Notes: generated from the sequence alone by a model not told the origin. Counted from the stretch's first letter, positions 7,548 through 15,972 are shown. The stretch is 17,009 bases of DNA from Psychrobacter sp. UBA3480 (GCF_002377945.1 NZ_DFQV01000026.1:83637-100645), one strand, 5' to 3'. Made by a program: numbers and translations.

Positions 7548-9026
7548 ATGTCACTATCTATGTCGCAAGCCGCAACTACGGTAGATACTCATACCAACAC
7601 TCACGCCTTAGCATCAGACCATCAAAAAAACGCTGGCATCGTTATTATCGGGGCGGGCATGGCAGGCAGTCGCTTTGCCATTGAGCTTGCTCGTACGCAT
7701 TCAAATGATGACACCGCCCGTTTGCCAATTACGTTGATTAGTAAAGAGCCGCACGTGGGCTATAACCGCATTATGCTGTCACCAGTATTGGCTGGCGACA
7801 CAGCGTTTGAAGATACTTATTTGTACGACGAAGCAGAGTATGAGCAGCTAGGTATCACAGTATTGTCTGGGGTTGCGGTAGAGACAATAGATACCAAGTG
7901 CCAGTGTATTGAGCTAGATGATGGGCAAACATTCAACTATGCCAAGTTAGTAATGGCCACAGGGTCAACTGCCCGAGTCATTCCGTTCCCCAATCATACG
8001 GCTAATGGCGTGCATGTGTTTCGAGACCTTGCCGATGTGACCGCTCTGATGGACTATGCCCGCCAAGGAAAAACGGGTTTGGTGATTGGCGGTGGCGTAC
8101 TGGGATTAGAGGCTGCATGCGCGTTGGCGGCACAGGGTGCGAGCATGACGGTCATTCATATGGATGGTCATGTACTCAATCGTCAATTAGACCTGCCAGC
8201 TGCCGAGCTTTTGCAAACTGAGCTCGGTCGCCGCGGGGTTGGTCTCGCGGTTTCTGCACATACTGAGGCTATCGAAATGAATGATGTAGGAGAAGTGTGC
8301 GGATTGTCTTTAAAAGACGGGCGCACGCTAGTGGCCGATTTTATCGTGATGGCAGTGGGTGTGATACCCAATGCAGCGCTTGCCAAGCAAAGCGGACTCG
8401 AGGTTAATCGCGGTATTGTGGTCGATGATTTTATGCACACCAGTTGTCCTAATGTTTATGCGATTGGTGAGTGTATAGAGCGAGAAGGCGAGCTATTTGG
8501 AATGGTGGCGCCGGTCAATCAGCAAGTGGATACGTTGGTCACGGTTTTAAAAGAGGCTTTGATAGAAAACGATATAAATGTGATAGACAATAAAGCTGCC
8601 GTGCCAGATCACTGGGTTCCTTTTATCAGCAAACCGTTGTCATTAAAATTGAAAGTATCTGGCATGTCGGCATTTTCTGCAGGGCAAATTGCTTTTGATG
8701 ATGACGCTGCCGACTCTATTGAGACTCTCGTATATCGTCAGCCTGAATTGAACCATTATCACTGTCTGTACCTCAAAGAAAACAAACTCATTGGCGCTGT
8801 ACTTTATGGGGACACCAGCGATGGCAGCTTTTACAGTCAGTTAATTATAGATAACGTTGATATTACGTCCATCAAAGACACACTCATATTTGGCGAAGCA
8901 TATTGTCATTTGGATGAAATAATGCCAAGCAATTCGCCAACTACGGAAGTAGATATAGAGCTTGATGATACGGACAAGAACATCAATCATCATAAAGCGG
9001 CCGAACTGTTAGAGGATGCATTATGA
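7548..9026 (+). CDS. FAD/NAD(P)H-dependent oxidoreductase, electron donor to nitrate reductase
   Basis: This 492-residue cytoplasmic flavoprotein most likely passes electrons from NAD(P)H to NasA. It has an FAD-binding GAGMAG (35-40), an NAD(P)-binding GGGVLG (181-186) and the second FAD motif NVYAIGEC (302-309). A C-terminal domain of the NirB/rubredoxin-reductase type follows. It resembles the N-terminal half of NirB but has no Fe-S or siroheme domain. The missing [2Fe-2S] relay is present at the C-terminus of NasA. It corresponds to the reductase subunit called NasC in Klebsiella and NasB in Bacillus, so I give no symbol. ATG 7548 follows AAGGA by 11 bases; in-frame codons back to 7458 start at the predicted transcript end and lack this signal. 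The stop overlaps the nasA start (ATGA), which suggests translational coupling and a paired complex. Confidence 0.85.
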   Translation: MSLSMSQAATTVDTHTNTHALASDHQKNAGIVIIGAGMAGSRFAIELARTHSNDDTARLPITLISKEPHVGYNRIMLSPVLAGDTAFEDTYLYDEAEYEQLGITVLSGVAVETIDTKCQCIELDDGQTFNYAKLVMATGSTARVIPFPNHTANGVHVFRDLADVTALMDYARQGKTGLVIGGGVLGLEAACALAAQGASMTVIHMDGHVLNRQLDLPAAELLQTELGRRGVGLAVSAHTEAIEMNDVGEVCGLSLKDGRTLVADFIVMAVGVIPNAALAKQSGLEVNRGIVVDDFMHTSCPNVYAIGECIEREGELFGMVAPVNQQVDTLVTVLKEALIENDINVIDNKAAVPDHWVPFISKPLSLKLKVSGMSAFSAGQIAFDDDAADSIETLVYRQPELNHYHCLYLKENKLIGAVLYGDTSDGSFYSQLIIDNVDITSIKDTLIFGEAYCHLDEIMPSNSPTTEVDIELDDTDKNINHHKAAELLEDAL

Positions 9027-12000
9027 ATGACGCTACCGCCAATGAATCTGCTAGCAAATTAGTGCCAGCTAATAAATCGAACAACCTGCCTAATAGCGTG
9101 CAAAAAGCAACAGGCCGAGTCATTGAGACACATGATATAAGTGCTGCCAAAAATATCAAAAAAGCACTGTCGTCCTCTGATGACGATTTGGTTGATAGCT
9201 CAATTGATGACTTGATCGATAGTTCGATAACCACCATTCGAACAACGTGCCCTTATTGCGGAGTGGGATGCGGTGTTTTAGCGAGCGTGAATGAGACAGA
9301 GGTGCTAAGCGTCAAAGGAGATCCTGAGCATCCGGCTAACTTTGGTAAATTGTGCTCAAAAGGGAGTGCACTGGCACAAACATTGGGCACCGCGCGCCGC
9401 TTGACCGAGCCATATTATCAAAATAAGCACGCAGTCATGCAACAGCATCAGCATCAGCCTATGCAATTGGGTAATGATTTCAATGCCAAACGTAAATCTG
9501 AGAAGCCACTTATAGAGCAGACAGACTGGGACACCGTTTTAGATGACGTGGCCAGTCGTTTAAATGACACTATCGCCAAACACGGACGAGACAGCATTAT
9601 GTTTTATGTCTCAGGTCAATTGCTGACTGAAGACTATTACGTCGCCAATAAGTTTATAAAAGGGTTTATTGGTAATAATAACATCGACTCCAACTCTCGG
9701 CTGTGTATGTCATCTGCAGTAGCTGGGCACAAACGCGCGTTTGGCGCAGACCTTGTGCCCGGTAATTACGAGGATTTGGAGGCTTGTGATTTATTAGTAC
9801 TGGTAGGCTCCAATATGGCGTGGTGCCATCCTATTTTGTTTGGTCGATTTTTAGCCGCCAAAAAAGCCAATCCTAATAAAAAACTGATTGTGATAGACCC
9901 GCGCCGTACGGACTCTTGTGAATTTGCCGATTTGCATTTACCAATTGCTGCGGGCACGGATACACATTTATATAATGGGTTGCTGCATTACCTAGCTCAG
10001 CAGGGTTGCCAAAATGATGAATATGTTAGCCAAAGCTTGGGCGTTGATGATGCGGTGAATGCGGCCAAAGCATGGAGCATTGATGAAGTTGCCAGTGCTT
10101 GTCAAGTGTCTGCGGACAGTATCCGCCAGTTCTATGAGTGCGTTGCCGCCACTGATAAAACAGTCACTGCCTTTAGTATGGGCGTCAATCAATCACAAAG
10201 CGGAACCGATAAGGTCAATGCCATTATTAATACTCATTTGTTCACGGGGCGTGTGGGCAAAGTAGGGGCCAGTCCGTTTTCACTTACTGGACAGCCTAAT
10301 GCAATGGGTGGACGAGAAGTCGGCGCCCTTGCCAATTTGTTAGCGGCGCATTTAGAACTAGACAATGCCGATCATCGTCAGCTCGTGGCAGATTTTTGGC
10401 AGTCGCCTCAAACTATCGCCCCAAACGTGGGTGTCAAAGCCTGTGACGCGGCCGCTGCCATATTAGATGGTCGTATCAAGGCCATTTGGATTATGGCCAC
10501 CAACCCTGTGGTCAGCTTGCCAGATGCGAATAATTTTCGCCAAGCGCTTGCTGAATGTGATTTAGTTATTGTCTCTGATTGCTCGGTAGACAGTGATACG
10601 GTGAAGTGTGCCGATATTGTATTGCCTGCTCAAGGATGGGGTGAAAAATCTGGAACGGTCACCAATTCTGAACGGTGCATATCTCGGCAGCGGACATTAA
10701 TGCCTGCAGCAGGGCTTGCCAAACCAGATTGGTGGATACTGTCTCAAGTTGCCACACGCATGGGATTAACAGGGTTTGATTACCAACACCCTAGCGAGAT
10801 ATTTAATGAGCATGTGGCATTGACCGCTTATAGCAATACTCACAACCAAAGCCCGTCCAATTCTAATGAGACCTATCCTCGCTACCTGAATCTTAGCAAA
10901 GACTTGTCTTCTTTAATGACAGATGAGGTACCAGCCGATAAATGTGCTCAACAATATATTAGCCAGCATATTAACCAGAACGGCAATCAAACATATCAGC
11001 CAATCGCACTCAGTCAGCAAGCATACGAAGAGATGTTACCGTTTCAATGGGGTGATACGCGTATTTCCATGATTGATAAGATAAAACCTTTAGAAAATGA
11101 AATCAATAATCTCGCGGCTACAGTTACCAAGTCACAGTTAATCGCTATTACGCCCTCTAATGAAGCGAGCATAGCCAATGTGCATCGACGTCAAAGAAGG
11201 AATCCCCCTCAACCGATTGGTGAGCATCAATCGCCCTTTAAACAAGAGCTTGAGCATGATGCTCAATCTGAAAGCCAAGCGATTCATTTACGCCTGATTA
11301 CGGGCAGGCTTCGCGATCAATGGCATACCATGACTCGTACTGGCCTTGCACCGCAGTTGAACCAACATCAGCCAATACCCACACTGACCATACACGCTAA
11401 CGATGCACAGCAACTGGGCGTTCAAGACAATGACTTTGTGCAACTGCATCGCAGGTATGAAAACTACGAAAAGTATGAAAGCTATGAGAACGGCGTGACT
11501 AGTAATGGCACAGTCAGTAATACCGCGATGAGTACGGCTAGGGATGGCAACGAGTCCGCAACTACCGTAATGACGCAAGTTACCATTAGCGATACGTTGC
11601 GCGTTGGTGATGCATTTATGCCTATGCATTGGAGCAATGCTTTTGCTAGCTTCGCTCGTGTAGGCCCCCTTATTCCAACAGTCCTCGATCCGCATTCAGG
11701 GCAGCCAGAGCTCAAAAATTCGGCGATCAGTGTCACGCCTGTTCCTATGCAATCATTTGGCAAGATTTTGGTGCATCCTGAGTGGCAAGACGCCGTTATA
11801 GTGCAATTACGTACTATTTTGGCCAATTTTTCTGCCAAAGTGTCAGAGAAAGTATTATCTGAAACAAAATGCGAAGCACGTTCAAATAATATTGTGCCAG
11901 AGGCATTACCTGCACTTACTTGGAGCTTGAGTCATCAAAATAACAGCGTCTTGATCAATCTCGCTAGCCCGATGGTGGAGGCTAGTAGTACCTTAGCTTG

Positions 12001-12541
12001 CCCCGAGTTTTGGCAGCAGTTTATAGCGTCTATGCAATCATTATCACAGCCAAACTCTCAAGAGGGTGTCATGCATACGGCATTTACGGTCGATAATGTA
12101 CAGAATCAATTGCGTTTTATTGTGACGCAATCTGCGCCTGAGACAGACTCAAATAACGCTGCTATAAATAGTGGGTCATCTGATGATGAGAGGCCCAGCA
12201 CACAACTGATTATGGCTATTTACGTTGCCCCAACGCAAAAGCAATTACCGAGTGTCCGCTGGCTCGATAGCTGCTTTACGGATACTAGCCAAATACCTGT
12301 CAATCAACGATATAAATGGTTGCTCGCGGGGCGGCCTGCCAGTGGTTATGTTGATCCAGGACCTTTGGTATGCTCATGTATGTCAGTTGGAAAAAATATC
12401 ATTCTCAACGCTATCACACAGCATGGTTGTACTAGTGCGACGGCAGTGGGTAAGCAGTGCCGAGCAGGTACCAATTGTGGATCTTGCGTGGGGCAAATCA
12501 ACGCATTAATCGCAGAATGCGGCCCGTTGGCGCAAGCTTAG
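9023..12541 (+). CDS. nasA: Assimilatory nitrate reductase catalytic subunit NasA
   Basis: This molybdopterin (bis-MGD) enzyme reduces nitrate to nitrite in the cytoplasm. At 1172 residues it is much longer than the usual 700-900. It has a [4Fe-4S] site (C76, C79, C83, C111), then the molybdopterin oxidoreductase body (SGQLLTEDYYVANK near 197-210, SNSRLCMSSAV near 223-233, NPVVSLPDANN in the centre) and a dinucleotide-binding domain (LITGRLRDQWHTMTRTG to MPMHW). A BFD-like [2Fe-2S] domain closes the protein (C1117, C1119, C1152, C1155). The extra length comes from a polar leader of about 70 residues, a linker rich in Gln/Asn before the dinucleotide-binding domain, a Tyr-Glu-rich insert (812-824) followed by Ser/Thr/Asn residues, and a divergent stretch before the BFD domain. 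There is no Tat signal, so it is cytoplasmic. It overlaps the FAD protein gene by 4 bp. Confidence 0.94.
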   Translation: MNDATANESASKLVPANKSNNLPNSVQKATGRVIETHDISAAKNIKKALSSSDDDLVDSSIDDLIDSSITTIRTTCPYCGVGCGVLASVNETEVLSVKGDPEHPANFGKLCSKGSALAQTLGTARRLTEPYYQNKHAVMQQHQHQPMQLGNDFNAKRKSEKPLIEQTDWDTVLDDVASRLNDTIAKHGRDSIMFYVSGQLLTEDYYVANKFIKGFIGNNNIDSNSRLCMSSAVAGHKRAFGADLVPGNYEDLEACDLLVLVGSNMAWCHPILFGRFLAAKKANPNKKLIVIDPRRTDSCEFADLHLPIAAGTDTHLYNGLLHYLAQQGCQNDEYVSQSLGVDDAVNAAKAWSIDEVASACQVSADSIRQFYECVAATDKTVTAFSMGVNQSQSGTDKVNAIINTHLFTGRVGKVGASPFSLTGQPNAMGGREVGALANLLAAHLELDNADHRQLVADFWQSPQTIAPNVGVKACDAAAAILDGRIKAIWIMATNPVVSLPDANNFRQALAECDLVIVSDCSVDSDTVKCADIVLPAQGWGEKSGTVTNSERCISRQRTLMPAAGLAKPDWWILSQVATRMGLTGFDYQHPSEIFNEHVALTAYSNTHNQSPSNSNETYPRYLNLSKDLSSLMTDEVPADKCAQQYISQHINQNGNQTYQPIALSQQAYEEMLPFQWGDTRISMIDKIKPLENEINNLAATVTKSQLIAITPSNEASIANVHRRQRRNPPQPIGEHQSPFKQELEHDAQSESQAIHLRLITGRLRDQWHTMTRTGLAPQLNQHQPIPTLTIHANDAQQLGVQDNDFVQLHRRYENYEKYESYENGVTSNGTVSNTAMSTARDGNESATTVMTQVTISDTLRVGDAFMPMHWSNAFASFARVGPLIPTVLDPHSGQPELKNSAISVTPVPMQSFGKILVHPEWQDAVIVQLRTILANFSAKVSEKVLSETKCEARSNNIVPEALPALTWSLSHQNNSVLINLASPMVEASSTLACPEFWQQFIASMQSLSQPNSQEGVMHTAFTVDNVQNQLRFIVTQSAPETDSNNAAINSGSSDDERPSTQLIMAIYVAPTQKQLPSVRWLDSCFTDTSQIPVNQRYKWLLAGRPASGYVDPGPLVCSCMSVGKNIILNAITQHGCTSATAVGKQCRAGTNCGSCVGQINALIAECGPLAQA

Positions 12542-12550
12542 ATAGTCGTG

Positions 12551-12566
12551 TGGCACGTCGCTTGCA
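12551..12566 (+). promoter_or_regulatory. Consensus sigma-54 promoter upstream of cobA
   Basis: TGGCACGTCGCTTGCA is a perfect match to the sigma-54 consensus TGGCACG-N4-TTGCW. It begins 9 bases after the nasA stop, in non-coding DNA and on the strand of cobA. Transcription would start near 12577, leaving about 120 nt of leader to the GTG at 12699. No clear NtrC site was seen in the 300 bases upstream, which are nasA coding sequence. Confidence 0.78.
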
Positions 12567-12698
12567 ACCTTTTATATGCAATTACTGGTTGAGTGTTGTG
12601 TTATGAACAATAAGCCATTTTAGAGTAAGGGTGTATTGACAACTTTGCTTGTGGTTGCCCATTTTGCTGTATTCACTCTGTTATCAGGAGTCACCACC

Positions 12699-13610
12699 GT
12701 GACCAATATATCTGCCGCTACCCCAACGCATTTGACCTATCAGCTAATGGATAAACACTGCGCAGAAAACGTGCAAACTTGCACCAAAAGAGGCACTGTG
12801 CATCTGATTGGCGCAGGATCTGGTGACCCTGAGCTATTAACATTAAAAGCGTGGCGAGTAATGCAGCGCGCAGAGGTAGTGTTATACGACAGTCTGGTGT
12901 CTGAGGATATTTTGGATATGTGCGCGAGCACGGCTGAAAAAATATTCGTTGGTAAGCGCCGAGCTAATCATGCATTGCCACAAGAAAGTATTAACGAGCT
13001 ACTGGTCAAACACGCGCTGGCAGGAAAAATAGTGGTTCGCTTAAAAGGTGGCGACCCTTTTATTTTTGGACGCGGCGGCGAAGAGCTACAGGAAGTGGTA
13101 CGTCATGGCATTCATTTTGAGTCTATTCCAGGTATTACTGCCGCCAGTGCCGCTGCTAGCCGTACAGGAATTCCACTAACGCACCGTGACCATGCTCAAT
13201 CGGTCAAGTTTGTCACTGCTTGCAAAAAAAATGGCGCGCCTAATAACGATTATAGTGAGCTAATGGACAGCAGCCAGACAGTTGTGTTTTACATGGGTTT
13301 GCACCGTTTGCATGAGATGACACAAGGGTTGATAGCAGCGGGGCGCTACAGCGAAACGCCTTTTGCTATCATTAGTCATGCCAGTATGCCAACGCAGCAA
13401 GTACTTATCGGCACATTAAGTGATATCGCTGATCAGCAAGCTGAAGCAAAACTGCCAACCCCTGCACTATTGATTATGGGTGATGTGGTCACTTTATATC
13501 ATGAGTTTGCAGACTATAATCTTGGCGCCATGGGTAAAGGTGAGTTTGTTGATGTTGATAAAGTGATAAGCAGTAATGATTTAATACCCGATTTGGAAAG
13601 TATTGCGTAG
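12699..13610 (+). CDS. cobA: Uroporphyrinogen-III C-methyltransferase (SUMT)
   Basis: This enzyme transfers two methyl groups from S-adenosylmethionine to uroporphyrinogen III to make precorrin-2, the first committed step to siroheme, the NirB cofactor. Family motifs are clear: VHLIGAGSGDPELLTLKA at the N-terminus, VLYDSLVS, GKRRANHALPQ, VVRLKGGDPFIFGRGGEE and PGITAASAAASRTGIPLTHR. It lacks the dehydrogenase/chelatase domain of CysG, so those later steps must be encoded elsewhere. I favour the GTG at 12699 because AGGAG (12686-12690) lies 8 bases upstream; it gives 303 residues. A TTG at 12636 would add 21 mostly hydrophobic residues that look like artefact, and ATG 12747 has no evident ribosome site. 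A consensus sigma-54 promoter upstream suggests nitrogen-regulated siroheme supply. Confidence 0.92.
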   Translation: MTNISAATPTHLTYQLMDKHCAENVQTCTKRGTVHLIGAGSGDPELLTLKAWRVMQRAEVVLYDSLVSEDILDMCASTAEKIFVGKRRANHALPQESINELLVKHALAGKIVVRLKGGDPFIFGRGGEELQEVVRHGIHFESIPGITAASAAASRTGIPLTHRDHAQSVKFVTACKKNGAPNNDYSELMDSSQTVVFYMGLHRLHEMTQGLIAAGRYSETPFAIISHASMPTQQVLIGTLSDIADQQAEAKLPTPALLIMGDVVTLYHEFADYNLGAMGKGEFVDVDKVISSNDLIPDLESIA

Positions 13611-13774
13611 GATAACTATGTTTAAGAGACTGTTATTTTAATAAACTTGTATTAACGTGATTATGTGAACCTGTCCAGAATTTTGTGTAGGACCATGTTT
13701 AGTCTAGATAATACTTACATCAAGTTTAAGAATGTTCGATGTCGTTTCAAAGTTGGCTATAGCTAAGTTACTTA
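13611..13774. other. Convergent intergenic region with an imperfect inverted repeat
   Basis: This 164-bp gap separates the 3' ends of cobA and the LysR gene and has no gene. TAAACTTG-TATTA (13642-13654) recurs inverted as TAATAC (13709-13714) and CAAGTTTA (13721-13728), flanking a core of about 55 bp. The core contains CTGTCCAGAATTTTGTGTA (13671-13689), which has the look of an insertion-sequence end. I see no strong rho-independent terminator for either gene. Confidence 0.4.
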
Positions 13775-14671
13775 TTATAGATTTCGTAATTGCTCGATTA
13801 ACCAACGATGTATGCCACTGTCAGCAGTACGTGGATGCCATGCTGCGATGACCTTAAAAGTAGGCGGCAATGCTTCAACCTTAAGCTCTTTGACCTTACT
13901 GCTCGGCAATAATCGCGAAGGATAAAACGCAATCATGTCAGTCGTGTGCAAAATATCTGGTACGGCTGAAAAGCTAGGAACCGACATCACAATGTTTCGT
14001 TTTAGACCTTTTTCTGCAAACCATTGATCATGAGAGCCACGTAAATTAGCACGTGAAGGTGACACGACTAGCTGCGCGTGTGCAGCCACTTGCGCCAGCG
14101 TTAATGGCTCTGTTGCAAAAGTATTTTTACAACCCGTCACGCATAAATGTTGCTCTTCAAATAAAGTCACATACGATAAGTTATCAGGGATAAATTCAGG
14201 AAAGGTAATCAACAAATCAAGCTCGCCTGCTGCAATTAGCTGATTGATATTGTCTGAGGCAAAATCACGTACGATCAACTTCAAGTCTGGTGCGTCGCGT
14301 CGCGTAATATTAAACAATTGCGGTAATAATGCCTGCGTCGCATAGTCAGTCGCACTAATCGTAAAGATGCCCTTGTAGGTTTGCGGCATAAAAACCTCTG
14401 GCTCTAACAAATCTTCCAACTTTTTTAAGATATGGTCAAGGGGTTGCTGCATCGATAGCGCCTTTGGCGTTGCCACCATGCTATTCCCTTGACGAATAAA
14501 CAAGCGATCATCAAACACCTCGCGTAACTTACGCAGCTGCTCACTAATGGCTTGTTGGGTCAGCCCCATCTTGCGTGCGACTTGTGACAAGTTTTTTAGA
14601 TCAAGCAGTGCTTGTAATACTCTAAGCTGCTTAATATCGAGCCGATTCATTCCATTCATCATGCATACCAT
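13775..14671 (-). CDS. LysR-type transcriptional regulator
   Basis: This DNA-binding regulator has about 298 residues, typical of the family. An N-terminal winged helix-turn-helix is clear (LSQVARKMGLTQQAISEQLRK), followed by the usual DDRLFIRQGNSMVATPKA wing. A periplasmic-binding-protein-like effector domain occupies the remainder. The start is uncertain: ATGs at 14671, 14662, 14659 and 14650 are all in frame and none has a strong ribosome site. The one at 14650, giving MNRLDIKQLRVLQ, is closest to the normal LysR start. A further in-frame TTG at 14692 is unlikely. It is divergent from the Old Yellow Enzyme gene, the standard arrangement in which a LysR protein controls its neighbour. The inducer cannot be deduced. 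A link with nitrate assimilation is not supported. Confidence 0.88.
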   Translation of the reverse strand: MVCMMNGMNRLDIKQLRVLQALLDLKNLSQVARKMGLTQQAISEQLRKLREVFDDRLFIRQGNSMVATPKALSMQQPLDHILKKLEDLLEPEVFMPQTYKGIFTISATDYATQALLPQLFNITRRDAPDLKLIVRDFASDNINQLIAAGELDLLITFPEFIPDNLSYVTLFEEQHLCVTGCKNTFATEPLTLAQVAAHAQLVVSPSRANLRGSHDQWFAEKGLKRNIVMSVPSFSAVPDILHTTDMIAFYPSRLLPSSKVKELKVEALPPTFKVIAAWHPRTADSGIHRWLIEQLRNL

Positions 14672-14686
14672 TAATAGTTGTATCTT

Positions 14687-14705
14687 AAACAATAACTGGT
14701 TGTTT
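14687..14705. promoter_or_regulatory. Inverted repeat, possible LysR operator
   Basis: AAACAA-TAACTGG-TTGTTT is a perfect 6-bp inverted repeat with a 7-bp spacer, just upstream of the LysR start region in the divergent gap. Its size and position suit a LysR autoregulatory site, but the sequence does not fit the T-N11-A core exactly. It may also be a chance palindrome in AT-rich DNA. Confidence 0.35.
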
Positions 14706-14741
14706 CTAATTGTACCCTCAAAACGCTATGCTGACCAACAT

Positions 14742-14774
14742 TGCTTAAGTAATCACTAGATTGGTTATTAAGCA
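14742..14774. promoter_or_regulatory. Nested inverted repeat upstream of the Old Yellow Enzyme gene
   Basis: TGCTTAA (14742-14748) and TTAAGCA (14768-14774) form perfect 7-bp arms. Nested between them are AATC and GATT (14751-14754 and 14759-14762) around ACTA. The 33-bp element lies about 60-90 bp upstream of the enzyme start, where a LysR activator would be expected to bind. Confidence 0.42.
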
Positions 14775-14832
14775 TCAAAACAGGCTCAATACCTTTAATA
14801 ATAAGCCATCAGCTGCTTTAAAAGAGACACTT

Positions 14833-15972
14833 ATGACACAAACCACTCTAAATACAAATACATTATTTTCCTCTGTAGAACTTGGGCCTTATACACTCAA
14901 AAACCGTATCGTCATGCCACCATTGACACGCTCTCGTAGCACGCAACCTGACAATATCCCTAATGACTTAATGGCCAGCTATTATGCACAGCGTGCGTCA
15001 GCAGGCTTTATGGTGACGGAAGGTACGCAGATTGAGCCAAGAGGTCAAGGTTATGCTTGGACGCCAGGCATCCATTCATTAGCCCAAGTTGAAGGTTGGA
15101 AAAAAGTCACGCAAGCAGTACATGACAAAGGCGGTATTATTTTTGCTCAGCTTTGGCATGTAGGCCGTGTGTCGCACACCAGCTTGCAGCCTAATGGTGC
15201 TCAGCCGGTAGGGCCTTCTGATATTACTGCTGATAACGTCAAAGTATTTATTGAAACAGGTCCAGGTGCAGGCGCATTGGCCGATCCAAGTGAGCCACGC
15301 GCCCTCAGTACCGATGAAGTTGGTGAGCTGGTAACGATGTATGCGACAGCTGCGCGCAATGCATTGGAAGCGGGTTTTGATGGGGTAGAGCTGCATTGTG
15401 CTAACGGTTATTTGGTCAATCAGTTTATTTCTGAGCATAGCAACACCCGTGATGATCAATATGGTGGGTCATTGACCAATCGTTTGCGCTTCTTAAAAGA
15501 AATCGTGGCTGCTGTCAGTGATGTGGTCGGTGCTGATCGTTTAGGCGTGCGTTTTGCGCCTTTGTTTGCGAGTACGGATGAGACGCGTGTGTATTTAGGC
15601 TTGGTAGAGTCAGATCCCCATCATACGTATATTGAGGCGATTAAAGTCATTGAGCAAGCGGGTATTGCTTATTTGTCCATTGCAGAAGCTGATTGGGATA
15701 ATGCGCCTGATTTACCAGACACTTTTTATCAAGCAGTCAGAGAAGAATTTTCAGGCCGTATTATTTATGCTGGCAAATACACGGTACAAAAAGCCGTAAA
15801 CATTTTAGAAGAAGGCTACGGTGATTTATTCGCGTTTGGTCGTCCTTTTATCGCTAATCCAGATCTACCTGAGCGTATCGCCAATAACTGGCCACTCAAT
15901 GAAGTAGATCCTACCACGATGTATGGTGGTACCGATGTTGGCTATAGTGATTATCCTCGCTATCAAGAGTAG
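14833..15972 (+). CDS. Old Yellow Enzyme family alkene reductase (NemA-like)
   Basis: This 379-residue FMN-dependent NAD(P)H oxidoreductase reduces activated C=C bonds, and often nitrate esters, nitroaromatics or N-ethylmaleimide. It has the OYE landmarks: PPLTRSR (29-35), QLWHVGR (106-112), the substrate-binding pair H188 and N191 with Y193 in ELHCANGY, the SNTRDDQYGGSLTNR segment (203-217) and FGRPFIANPDLPER near the C-terminus. ATG 14833 follows a weak AAAGAGA ribosome site. In-frame codons back to a TTG at 14761 would run through the operator-like repeat and are rejected. It is divergent from a LysR gene that probably controls it and ends at a strong terminator, so it is likely a single-gene unit for detoxifying electrophiles. 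The physiological substrate is unknown. Confidence 0.92.
   Translation: MTQTTLNTNTLFSSVELGPYTLKNRIVMPPLTRSRSTQPDNIPNDLMASYYAQRASAGFMVTEGTQIEPRGQGYAWTPGIHSLAQVEGWKKVTQAVHDKGGIIFAQLWHVGRVSHTSLQPNGAQPVGPSDITADNVKVFIETGPGAGALADPSEPRALSTDEVGELVTMYATAARNALEAGFDGVELHCANGYLVNQFISEHSNTRDDQYGGSLTNRLRFLKEIVAAVSDVVGADRLGVRFAPLFASTDETRVYLGLVESDPHHTYIEAIKVIEQAGIAYLSIAEADWDNAPDLPDTFYQAVREEFSGRIIYAGKYTVQKAVNILEEGYGDLFAFGRPFIANPDLPERIANNWPLNEVDPTTMYGGTDVGYSDYPRYQE

Noticed and set aside
9054..9067. Minus-strand TGGCAC/TTGC pair near the nasA start
   Set aside because: The spacer is 4 bp instead of 5, and it points against all nearby genes.
9372..9387. TGGCACAAACATTGGG as a sigma-54 site inside nasA
   Set aside because: The -12 element is TTGG, and it lies deep within a coding region with no downstream start.
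11288..11838. Two long minus-strand open frames opposite nasA
   Set aside because: They are antisense to well-conserved nasA domains and have no recognisable domain; they are shadows of its codon pattern.
12636..12698. TTG start for cobA giving a hydrophobic leader
   Set aside because: It would mimic a signal peptide on a cytoplasmic enzyme; GTG 12699 has a better ribosome site. It is not fully excluded.
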